Positions 1 to 4,694 of a stretch of 6,629 bases of DNA are shown in pieces. This DNA is from Syntrophaceae bacterium UBA6255 (GTDB taxonomy: Bacteria; Desulfobacterota; Syntrophia; Syntrophales; Smithellaceae). Made by a program: the position numbers and the translations under genes. Where the stretch lies: assembly GCA_002441205.1 (NCBI GenBank), contig DJVN01000020.1:32634-39262 (forward strand), given 5' to 3'. The notes under the pieces were generated by a model. It saw nothing but the letters and a program-made list of their open reading frames with translations, searched no databases and was not told the DNA's origin. Position 1 is the stretch's first letter. The number at the start of each line of letters is the position of its first letter.

Positions 1-1034
1 CTCTGAAACTCAAAATTATCGAAGATATCCCTGCGGGGAAAATTGCCTTAAAAAAAATAAAAAAGGGCGAAGCCTCCCGCATCATGACCGGCGCAGTTAT
101 TCCTGAAGGCGCGGATGCAGTTGTCCGCCAGGAAAACACACAAAAAGACGGCAGGACTGTTATCATCTATTCGTCCGCAAAGAAAGCCGACAATATACGT
201 TTTGCGGGCGAAGATGTACGCAAGGGAGAACTTGTTGTTAAAAAGGGGACCGCATTGCGTCCCGCTGATATCGGAATGCTCGCCGCTTTGGGCAAGGCCT
301 TTGTCAGCGTTTACCAAAAGCCGCGTGTCGCCATTATGTCCACCGGTGATGAACTTGTGGATATCGAAGTCGATCCTCCGCCAGGAAAAATAGTTAACAG
401 CAACAGCTATTCTTTGGCGGCACAGGCGCTGGAATGCGGCGCCATACCGATCTTGCTGGGAATTTCCAAAGATAAAAAACCCGATTTACAGGAAACCTTT
501 AAAACGGCACTGCATGCCGATCTGATTATTTCCTCAGGGGGCGTTTCCGTGGGAGACTTTGATTTTGTTAAAAATGTTATGGGGGAAATCGGTAACGCCA
601 TGCATTTCTGGCAGGTTGCCATGCGGCCGGGAAAACCGCTCGCCTTTGGTTCCATTCATGACGTTCCCTTGTTCGGTCTGCCGGGCAACCCTGTGTCCGC
701 GATGGTTTCTTTTGAACAGTTCGTGCGCCCTGCTCTTTTAAAGATGCAGGGACATACAAAGATTTTCCGCCAAACCATCAAAGCCACCTGCACGGAAGAT
801 TTTCAAAAACAGGCGGGCTTCAGACATTTTATCCGGGCTGTAGTTAAAAAAGAAAATGGCAAATACATTGTGACAACAACGGGCAATCAGGGTTCCGGCA
901 TTTTGAAATCGATGGTCACTGCCAACAGCCTGATTGTCATGGGAGAAACCCAAACACATATTAAAAAAGGCGAATGGGTGACTGTTCAACTGCTAAATGA
1001 TTCTTTGTTCTGGTCAGAGTCTCTTCAATATTAG
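1..1034 (+). CDS. moeA: Molybdopterin molybdenumtransferase MoeA (5' end outside window)
   Basis: MoeA inserts molybdate into adenylylated molybdopterin, releasing AMP, in the last step of basic molybdenum cofactor synthesis in the cytoplasm. The frame is open from the window edge (first full codon at 3), giving 343 residues; full-length family members are about 400, so roughly the first 60 are missing. Visible in order: the RIMTGAVIPEGADAVV segment just after the edge, the GKIVNSNSY segment opening the MoCF-type domain, the SSGGVSVGDFDFVK nucleotide/cofactor loop, MRPGKPLAFG, and the family signature FGLPGNPVSAMVSFEQF, followed by a C-terminal beta domain. The stop is TAG at 1032-1034. The next gene is selC; both serve molybdenum- and selenium-dependent enzymes such as formate dehydrogenases, though co-regulation is inference. 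No frameshift is seen. Confidence 0.96.
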   Translation, partial: LKLKIIEDIPAGKIALKKIKKGEASRIMTGAVIPEGADAVVRQENTQKDGRTVIIYSSAKKADNIRFAGEDVRKGELVVKKGTALRPADIGMLAALGKAFVSVYQKPRVAIMSTGDELVDIEVDPPPGKIVNSNSYSLAAQALECGAIPILLGISKDKKPDLQETFKTALHADLIISSGGVSVGDFDFVKNVMGEIGNAMHFWQVAMRPGKPLAFGSIHDVPLFGLPGNPVSAMVSFEQFVRPALLKMQGHTKIFRQTIKATCTEDFQKQAGFRHFIRAVVKKENGKYIVTTTGNQGSGILKSMVTANSLIVMGETQTHIKKGEWVTVQLLNDSLFWSESLQY

Positions 1035-1076
1035 AAAACTCTTCCAAAGCAAAAACGTACTTCATATTTTTGTCTG

Positions 1077-1105
1077 TTGACACATTATGATTTTACGGAT
1101 AAATT
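1077..1105 (+). promoter_or_regulatory. Probable sigma-70 promoter of selC
   Basis: TTGACA at 1077-1082 is a perfect -35. After 17 bp comes TAAATT at 1100-1105, a 4/6 match to the -10. Transcription would then begin about 7 nt downstream, almost exactly at the mature 5' end of the tRNA at 1113, so the transcript may need little or no 5' processing. It lies on the host side of the insertion, so the tRNA keeps its own promoter. Confidence 0.55.
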
Positions 1106-1112
1106 TTCAAAT

Positions 1113-1210
1113 GGAAGTGCCAAGGTCACTGGTGGGCCTCCCGGACTTCAAATCCGGTGTGGGGCGCTAAAACCGTCCCAGGTGGGTTCGATTCCCATGC
1201 ACTTCCGCCA
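1113..1210 (+). tRNA. selC: tRNA-Sec (selenocysteine, anticodon TCA)
   Basis: This tRNA delivers selenocysteine to recoded UGA codons with SelB and a SECIS hairpin. The fold is readable: an 8-bp acceptor stem GGAAGTGC/GCACTTCC (1113-1120 with 1199-1206), D arm around 1123-1139, anticodon stem CCGGA/TCCGG (1141-1145 with 1153-1157) with loop CTTCAAA and anticodon TCA at 1148-1150, a long variable arm (GGGGCG paired with CGTCCC, one wobble), and a 5-bp T stem with loop TTCGATT (1187-1193). The 8+5 acceptor/T geometry and long variable arm are diagnostic of bacterial tRNA-Sec. Discriminator G is at 1207 and CCA is encoded at 1208-1210. The 3' part from 1187 on was supplied by the integrated element, yet all stems remain paired, so the gene should be functional. 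Confidence 0.97.
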
Positions 1211-1212
1211 TA
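1187..1212 (+). repeat. attL core: 26-bp direct repeat inside selC
   Basis: Starts at the T-loop TTCGATT, covers the 3' T stem, acceptor strand, discriminator and CCA, and ends TA. It is identical to 5888-5913. Seven further bases to the left (1180-1186, AGGTGGG) match the right copy except for two (AGGTGTT), so homology is 33 bp with 2 mismatches. Crossover must have occurred within the identical 26 bp: the left flank is host tRNA and the right flank is element sequence. Confidence 0.93.
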
Positions 1213-1248
1213 TTTATTTATTATCATTACTTTTTTTATAAAAAGAAG

Positions 1249-1270
1249 CTGAACCGAAACTGAACCAAAG
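1249..1270 (+). repeat. Left arm-type integrase binding sites (two 11-bp repeats)
   Basis: Tandem CTGAACCGAAA (1249-1259) and CTGAACCAAAG (1260-1270), 36 bp inside the attL core. The same pair, CTGAACCAAAA and CTGAACCAAAC, occurs at 5809-5830, inside the other end. The 11-bp spacing puts both copies on the same helix face. Repeats on both inner sides of the cores are typical of arm sites bound by the integrase N-terminal domain, by analogy with lambda-type systems. Binding is inferred. Confidence 0.7.
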
Positions 1271-1392
1271 TAAAGACAATTTAATACAATGTTAAATATT
1301 TAATCGTAATTGCCTGTAGAGTAAATTTTAAGATAATGCGTTTTTCTATTTTAGATCTGTATTTTAATTAGTTTACATATAAACCTTTTTTA

Positions 1393-1421
1393 TTGACAAT
1401 TAAAAAGATCACTTATATAGT
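1393..1421 (+). promoter_or_regulatory. Strong sigma-70-type promoter of the toxin-antitoxin-chaperone operon
   Basis: TTGACA at 1393-1398, a 17-bp spacer, and TATAGT at 1416-1421: 6/6 and 5/6 with optimal spacing. Predicted start is near 1428, giving a leader of about 57 nt before the toxin ATG. The -10 and its downstream flank (TATAGTTAAAA) recur at the promoter of the downstream regulator gene (2963-2973). Confidence 0.75.
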
Positions 1422-1427
1422 TAAAAC

Positions 1428-1439
1428 ATGGTTGACCAT
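1428..1439. repeat. Operator-like inverted repeat at the predicted transcription start
   Basis: ATGGT-TG-ACCAT, 5-bp perfect arms with a 2-bp centre, directly after the -10 of the operon promoter. The position suits a repressor site, but the short arms make chance plausible. No regulator is assigned. Confidence 0.3.
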
Positions 1440-1484
1440 TAGTCAGGAAATAAATTTCATGTAATATGTTGTCTATTATTTATA

Positions 1485-2018
1485 ATGATAGAATATAAGG
1501 AAAAAATTATTCCTGAAGCTTTCCACGGGACAAGCATTGATAATGCGGAAAATATTATAGCAAATGGGTTCATTATAAAAAATAGAATTGACCCATACTT
1601 AGGCAACGGAGTTTATTTTTACGAAGCATGTAGAGAACATGCAATAGATTATGTTGAAAATCGTTACCACTTAAGCCATGCTGAAATAGCTGTAATATGT
1701 GCGCGTATTGATTTAGGCAGATGTCTTGAATTAAACAATAGCAAACATGTAGAATGGCTTAAGTTAACATGGAAATTACTATCGGAACAAGGTATTGATC
1801 CTATTACTGATGCAGTTGTAATTAATTTCTTTATAGAAACTTTTTCCGAAAATGTTGATACTGTAAGGGCATCACAACTTTACAGTTCTTCTAATAGACA
1901 AAAAATTTTTACAGGTTCTAGATTTTTTAGTAGTCAAAGAATTGTTATTTGCGTTCGCAATTTAAAAAGCATTCAGGATTGTACATTGTGTAATATGGGG
2001 GATAAAGACAATGAATAA
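1485..2018 (+). CDS. cmdT: ADP-ribosyltransferase toxin, CmdT-like
   Basis: A 177-residue cytoplasmic protein with a PARP-type ADP-ribosyltransferase core. His14 lies in FHGT (first NAD-binding motif), followed by NIIANGF (23-29) and YLGNGVYFYEA (38-48), where Tyr44 is the expected second catalytic-triad position. A later beta strand SSQRIVICVRN (149-159) probably forms the end of the fold; the third triad residue is not certain (Gln151 or a nearby Glu). In E. coli, CmdT modifies adenines in GA dinucleotides of single-stranded RNA and stops translation during phage infection. Assignment rests on the fold plus the neighbours: a small protein overlapping by 8 nt and a SecB-like chaperone. ATG 1485 is the first start after the in-frame TAG at 1440-1442. 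No Shine-Dalgarno is evident before it, which may keep toxin output low. A DarT- or DUF3990-like ART outside the Cmd family is the alternative. Confidence 0.8.
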   Translation: MIEYKEKIIPEAFHGTSIDNAENIIANGFIIKNRIDPYLGNGVYFYEACREHAIDYVENRYHLSHAEIAVICARIDLGRCLELNNSKHVEWLKLTWKLLSEQGIDPITDAVVINFFIETFSENVDTVRASQLYSSSNRQKIFTGSRFFSSQRIVICVRNLKSIQDCTLCNMGDKDNE

Positions 2019-2286
2019 AGATGAAATGACAAAAAAAATTGTTGAATATTTTAAGAAAATAACGCCAGAACAGTTAAGTATTGATCTGGAAAAGGCAAAT
2101 TATTCTGTTTTAAAAAATGTCAAATCTTACACATTAGCACCCTTATTTATTAAACAGTGTGACTTTGAATTTTCTTATGAACCAGCAAAAGTAGATGTCT
2201 TAATAAGTTTTGAAGTAAAATATTTTAGCATTTTTGAAAAGTTTTCTTCACGTAACTATAATTTTGACTACGATCTTGCAGCATAA
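2011..2286 (+). CDS. cmdA: Antitoxin, CmdA-like, with C-terminal Leu-Ala-Ala tail
   Basis: A 91-residue, Lys/Phe/Tyr-rich protein with no recognised domain and no visible helix-turn-helix. Position defines it: its ATGAATAA start overlaps the toxin stop by 8 nt, and it is followed at a 1-nt overlap by a SecB-like chaperone, as in toxin-antitoxin-chaperone operons. A GGGGGA ribosome site (1997-2002) precedes the ATG. Its last ten residues, NYNFDYDLAA, combine aromatic residues with a Leu-Ala-Ala-COOH end like that of the tmRNA (ssrA) tag read by ClpXP. In characterised TAC systems the antitoxin C-terminus (the chaperone-addiction region) is both chaperone-binding and a protease target, so the tail plausibly makes the antitoxin depend on the next gene. 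Role inferred from context and tail, not from sequence similarity I can name with certainty. Confidence 0.72.
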   Translation: MNKDEMTKKIVEYFKKITPEQLSIDLEKANYSVLKNVKSYTLAPLFIKQCDFEFSYEPAKVDVLISFEVKYFSIFEKFSSRNYNFDYDLAA

Positions 2287-2747
2287 TGATAGATACAAAA
2301 AAACATCCAATTAGCATTATTAAAGTTACACCTATTGAGCTTTCCATTAAGGCAAATGTTGAACCTGATAATAGGGAAAAGCTTGGTGTAATACCTTATA
2401 CCATGTCGGTAGGACATAGTGATTACGACAGCTCTGAGAAGATCATAGGAGTTGGAGTAAAATTTAAAACTGGTAAAAAAGATGAGCCGGACACTTCTGA
2501 TTTGCCATTTTCATTGACAGTTGAATTATCAGCACTATTTAAGGTTGACGAAGAAAAGTTTCCCATAGAACACATTAAGGATTGGGCAATTAGAAACGCT
2601 CCATTGATTATTTATCCTTATCTTAGAGAGCATGTTTATGCTTTAACAATTCGTGCAGGATTCCCACCAATGATGTTACCATTGCTTGAAGTTCCGACAT
2701 TTAAGATAGAAAAAAAAGATAGTTCTACCCAGAACAAAGTTTCTTAA
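2286..2747 (+). CDS. cmdC: SecB-like chaperone of the toxin-antitoxin-chaperone operon, CmdC-like
   Basis: 153 residues, close to the 155 of E. coli SecB. The C-terminal half matches the SecB pattern: a beta strand ending FSLTVELSALFKV (75-87), then NAPLIIYPYLREHVYAL (104-120) aligning with the SecB segment around PNILFPYARE, then RAGFPPMMLPLLEVPTF (123-139) aligning with RGTFPQLNLAPVNFDALF. The role expected from CmdTAC is to hold and protect the antitoxin; in E. coli, phage capsid protein draws the chaperone away and frees the toxin. The gene starts within the antitoxin stop (TAATG, 1-nt overlap) and lacks its own ribosome site, implying translational coupling. As the third gene of a mobile operon next to a toxin, it is not a housekeeping SecB. 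Terminates at TAA 2745-2747. Confidence 0.85.
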   Translation: MIDTKKHPISIIKVTPIELSIKANVEPDNREKLGVIPYTMSVGHSDYDSSEKIIGVGVKFKTGKKDEPDTSDLPFSLTVELSALFKVDEEKFPIEHIKDWAIRNAPLIIYPYLREHVYALTIRAGFPPMMLPLLEVPTFKIEKKDSSTQNKVS

Positions 2748-2802
2748 CATCTTCTTAATTAACCAGCCAAGATTTTTATAATAGTTAAATTTTTCAATAA
2801 GT

Positions 2803-2834
2803 ACCATTCCAAAACAAAATTTGTTTGCATTGGT
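2803..2834. repeat. AT-rich interrupted palindrome after the chaperone gene
   Basis: Inner arms AAACAAA (2812-2818) and TTTGTTT (2820-2826) around a single A, and outer arms ACCA (2803-2806) and TGGT (2831-2834) separated by unpaired bases. It lies 56 bp past the chaperone stop. It could be an operator or a weak transcript hairpin; no T-tract follows directly. Function unknown. Confidence 0.35.
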
Positions 2835-2865
2835 AAAGTTATTTTCAAAAAAAAATTAATTTATT

Positions 2866-2930
2866 GCGGTTCCGGCGAGAATGGCCCCTCCCTGTGGCCG
2901 TCGGAGCCGGAACCGCTTCTTTTTATTCTT
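2866..2930 (+). terminator. GC-rich hairpin plus T-rich tail, probable terminator of the cargo operon
   Basis: A perfect 11-bp stem GCGGTTCCGGC (2866-2876) with GCCGGAACCGC (2906-2916) is followed by TTCTTTTTATTCTT. Within the 29-nt apical part a second short stem GGCC/GGCC (2883-2886 with 2896-2899) can form. An A-run of nine lies just upstream (2848-2856), so the hairpin could act in both directions. The block is strikingly GC-rich against its surroundings. The branched apex is larger than in a simple terminator, so a small structured RNA or a DNA recombination or packaging hairpin is an alternative. Confidence 0.6.
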
Positions 2931-2941
2931 ACAAAAAAAAC

Positions 2942-2968
2942 TTGACAGTTAATTAAATATAGTATAGT
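2942..2968 (+). promoter_or_regulatory. Promoter of the ribbon-helix-helix regulator gene
   Basis: A perfect TTGACA at 2942-2947, then TATAGT at 2963-2968 after 15 bp, shorter than the optimal 17. An overlapping TATAGT also occurs at 2958-2963. Short spacing often means low activity or dependence on an activator. A partial AT-rich palindrome (AATAAACAT at 2983-2991, ATGTATTTATT at 2993-3003) lies just downstream and could be a regulator site. The region 2748-3029 otherwise holds only the palindrome and hairpin listed separately. Confidence 0.5.
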
Positions 2969-3029
2969 TAAAAATAAAAACTAATAAACATAATGTATTT
3001 ATTATTTACAATTTATAAGGAGTAAGATC

Positions 3030-3317
3030 ATGGGAAGACCAAAAATTGACGAACCTAGGCAGCAATATACAGTAATGCTGAAACCTAGCACCGTTGCAGA
3101 AATAGACAGATTAAGGGGAATCAGAGGTCGTAAATCAAGAAGTGAAATGATGTCTGGACTTATTGAACTGGGCTTAGAAGACATGCAGACGATAGATAAA
3201 CTGGGATTAATTCAAGCGGCTGCTATAGGAGATAAAGTTTTTAAGAAACTGAAAGAAGCTCTAATGTCTGGTGATATCAGACTTGATAAAAAAGGAGATT
3301 TGGAAATTAGAAAGTAA
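3030..3317 (+). CDS. Ribbon-helix-helix (CopG/Arc-type) DNA-binding regulator
   Basis: 95 residues. After a basic MGRPKIDEPR lead, residues 11-18 (QQYTVMLK) form the DNA-contacting beta strand, then STVAEIDRLRG (helix 1, about 20-30) and the basic loop GRKSRSE before helix 2 (EMMSGLIELGLE, about 39-50). The R-S-R-S-E turn before helix 2 is typical of CopG-family proteins. The C-terminal half (51-95) is a charged helical extension with no known domain. The start is supported by AAGGAG at 3017-3022, 7 nt before ATG. Such proteins act as dimers, often repressing their own promoter and a neighbouring replication gene; here the HUH Rep begins 173 bp downstream, so control of element copy number or excision is the likely job. 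Targets are inferred. Confidence 0.82.
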   Translation: MGRPKIDEPRQQYTVMLKPSTVAEIDRLRGIRGRKSRSEMMSGLIELGLEDMQTIDKLGLIQAAAIGDKVFKKLKEALMSGDIRLDKKGDLEIRK

Positions 3318-3326
3318 TTTAAAAGC

Positions 3327-3362
3327 GAAAGCCCAGTCATGCGCTAACATGACCGGACTTTC
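3327..3362. repeat. Imperfect 15-bp stem-loop after the regulator gene
   Basis: Arms 3327-3341 (GAAAGCCCAGTCATG) and 3348-3362 (CATGACCGGACTTTC) pair at 13 of 15 positions around a 6-nt loop CGCTAA, just 10 nt past the regulator stop. There is no T-run after it, so it is not a classical intrinsic terminator. It may attenuate or protect the transcript, or be part of a replication origin or countertranscript control region. Confidence 0.55.
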
Positions 3363-3490
3363 TAATCACAATCCAGAAAAGCGTATGCCTTGCGAGCTTA
3401 GCCTGTAGGAAGTGATCTTTCTTTAGTATATCACTGACTATCTACCTGTCAAGAAACCTATTCTGGAGCAATTTCAGAGGAGGTTTCTAT
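3363..3490. other. Structured leader between regulator and rep (nested inverted repeats)
   Basis: No reading frame of note. TCCAGAA (3372-3378) and TTCTGGA (3461-3467) are a perfect 7-bp inverted repeat enclosing 82 nt. Nested inside are AGTGAT (3411-3416) with ATCACT (3430-3435), flanked by GTAG (3405-3408) and CTAC (3442-3445). With the stem-loop at 3327-3362 this makes the whole 173-bp gap strongly foldable. Rolling-circle replicons commonly keep their nick site or an antisense-RNA copy control here. No nick-site consensus is recognised, so the role is unproven. Confidence 0.45.
3478..3483 (+). promoter_or_regulatory. Ribosome binding site fixing the TTG start of rep
   Basis: A full AGGAGG sits 7 nt before the TTG at 3491. 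No ATG in frame nearby has a comparable site, so the non-ATG start is preferred. Confidence 0.8.
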
Positions 3491-4612
3491 TTGAATAATC
3501 AAAACTTTAATAATCAGACCAAGGAATCAGAGGTTAAGGGGCAAAACGCTTACAGGCCGTCCGCAGAGCTTAATGAAAGCAAAAACGGACGGTCGCCCCT
3601 TTTTCTAAATTCCAATTTTAAAGAAACTGCGGGCGGGGGCTCCGGTAGAGAGAGACCAAGCCCGCAGTCAAGCAAGAGCAAGGGGAAATTGTCACCTGCT
3701 TGTATTAGTGACATATTTTCTAATGGTAGTAATGAAAATGAAAGAATGGAATATTTAGTAGTGAATGAAGGAGTTTGTCGAGTAAAAAGGGATTTTAAAG
3801 TTTCTGAAGATGAATTGCTTCTTTGCGGAGGTGGCGGTGGAAGAAAAGGTCCCGTCCTGACGTTTTCAAGAAAATCCAGGCGTAATTTAATGATTAAACT
3901 AGCGGAGATGAAAAGATTGTTTGAGTTTTGGCAGGATTTTACTTTTGCCGATGATATTATGGAAAATTTAAGTATTAAAGAAAGAGCTAAATTATCATCC
4001 AAAATTCTTAAGGCTTTTAAACTATGGTTGGAAAGACAAGGATATAAAATTCAAGGAGTTTGGAAACGAGAATGGAGACCGCGTTTATCAGGTGCTTTAA
4101 CAGGTCAATATGTTCCTCATTATCATTTTTTATTTTTAATAGAGGGCATATCAGAAAAAGAATATTTTGATATAGCTAAATTATTCGCTCATAAATGGGT
4201 TGAATTTACTGGTACGGGTGAATATACAAAAGCTCTTAGAGTTGCCCTTCATCATAAAAGTTATCGTCTTATTAAATCACGTAAACAGGCAAATCAATAT
4301 ATTAGTGACCGGAAATATATCTCAAAGAACGGAAAATTTGTGAGTAATGAAAGTATAGGCAGAAATTGGGGATATCTTGGAGAACCGGAATTTTCGGAAT
4401 CTGAAAAATTTTATTTGTATATGCCTGAAATGGTGTTGCTACGTCGGATATTAAGAAGATTTGTTAGAAAAAATAAAAGTGGTTTTAGAAAGCTGATATC
4501 AAAGAAATATAAAAGATTTTTTGTCTTTATTGAAAGACCAACTATTCATAAAGTCTTGGAATGGATTGCACAAAGTCAAATGAATAGAGCTGTTGAAGGT
4601 GTTCCATTTTAA
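3491..4612 (+). CDS. HUH-endonuclease rolling-circle replication initiator (Rep)
   Basis: 373 residues beginning at TTG. Residues 1-110 are polar, low-complexity and probably disordered, ending in a run of five glycines (113-117). The catalytic domain follows: FTFADD as motif 1; the metal-binding HUH motif His210-Tyr211-His212 in VPHYHFLFLIEG; and a tyrosine motif QYISDRKYISK with Tyr270 and Tyr276 as nucleophile candidates and Lys275/Lys279 nearby. NESIGRNWGYLG further on recalls the GRxWG stretch found after the catalytic core in some phage and plasmid Reps. The C-terminus is very basic (RRILRRFVRKNKSGFRK), suited to DNA binding. HUH Reps nick one strand at the origin and stay covalently attached through tyrosine. 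There is no helicase domain and no relaxase-like extension, so a host helicase would be needed. Family rank (plasmid, inovirus or microvirus type) cannot be settled by eye. Confidence 0.78.
   Translation: MNNQNFNNQTKESEVKGQNAYRPSAELNESKNGRSPLFLNSNFKETAGGGSGRERPSPQSSKSKGKLSPACISDIFSNGSNENERMEYLVVNEGVCRVKRDFKVSEDELLLCGGGGGRKGPVLTFSRKSRRNLMIKLAEMKRLFEFWQDFTFADDIMENLSIKERAKLSSKILKAFKLWLERQGYKIQGVWKREWRPRLSGALTGQYVPHYHFLFLIEGISEKEYFDIAKLFAHKWVEFTGTGEYTKALRVALHHKSYRLIKSRKQANQYISDRKYISKNGKFVSNESIGRNWGYLGEPEFSESEKFYLYMPEMVLLRRILRRFVRKNKSGFRKLISKKYKRFFVFIERPTIHKVLEWIAQSQMNRAVEGVPF
3557..3592. repeat. GC-rich inverted repeat inside the 5' end of rep (candidate origin part 1)
   Basis: CCGTCCG (3557-3563) and CGGACGG (3586-3592), 7-bp perfect arms, with a G-C pair further out (3555 and 3594), 22-nt loop. 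It lies in a GC-rich patch coding the disordered N-terminal part of Rep, where protein constraint is weak. Some rolling-circle replicons carry their double-strand origin inside rep; that is the basis for the suggestion. Confidence 0.4.
3626..3668. repeat. GC-rich inverted repeat inside the 5' end of rep (candidate origin part 2)
   Basis: ACTGCGGGC (3626-3634) and GCCCGCAGT (3660-3668), 9-bp perfect arms around a 25-nt purine-rich loop, 33 bp after the previous repeat. Two strong inverted repeats in 110 bp of an otherwise AT-rich gene argue for a DNA or RNA structure under selection. Confidence 0.42.
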
Positions 4613-4676
4613 ATATTAAATTTAATTTTGAGGATTAAATTTGAATTTACAGTGTGCATATGATAACGCCCTTTTT

Positions 4677-4684
4677 AAAGGAGG
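4677..4684 (+). promoter_or_regulatory. Ribosome binding site deciding the integrase start
   Basis: AAAGGAGG 10 nt before ATG 4695. The frame also opens 18 codons earlier at TTG 4641 with its own weaker GAGGA (4630-4634). The later start gives the usual integrase N-terminus (MKGQVKHRVDRDYWFVQW), so it is preferred. Confidence 0.65.
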
Positions 4685-4694
4685 GTGTATATCA

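Noticed and set aside
1213..1392. CRISPR, riboswitch or small gene between attL and the cargo promoter
   Set aside because: No regular repeats, no recognisable aptamer and no frame with a ribosome site; apart from the arm sites and AT-rich runs nothing is seen.
2286..2747. Housekeeping SecB
   Set aside because: It overlaps an antitoxin-like gene inside a mobile element, and its N-terminal half diverges from SecB.
2866..2916. Integron attC site
   Set aside because: No RYYYAAC/GTTRRRY core sites are present and the integrase is not of the integron type; the hairpin followed by a T-rich run fits a terminator better.
3030..3317. RHH protein as a separate antitoxin
   Set aside because: No toxin-like gene overlaps it; the next gene is the Rep 173 bp away, so a regulator of the element is more likely.
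3327..3362. Intrinsic terminator of the regulator gene
   Set aside because: The stem has two mismatches and no T-run after it; kept only as a stem-loop of unknown role.
3550..4002. 150-codon minus-strand frame inside rep
   Set aside because: It lies antisense to the HUH gene, has no ribosome site and reads as low-complexity Ser/Pro/Leu sequence, as expected for a shadow of the sense codons.
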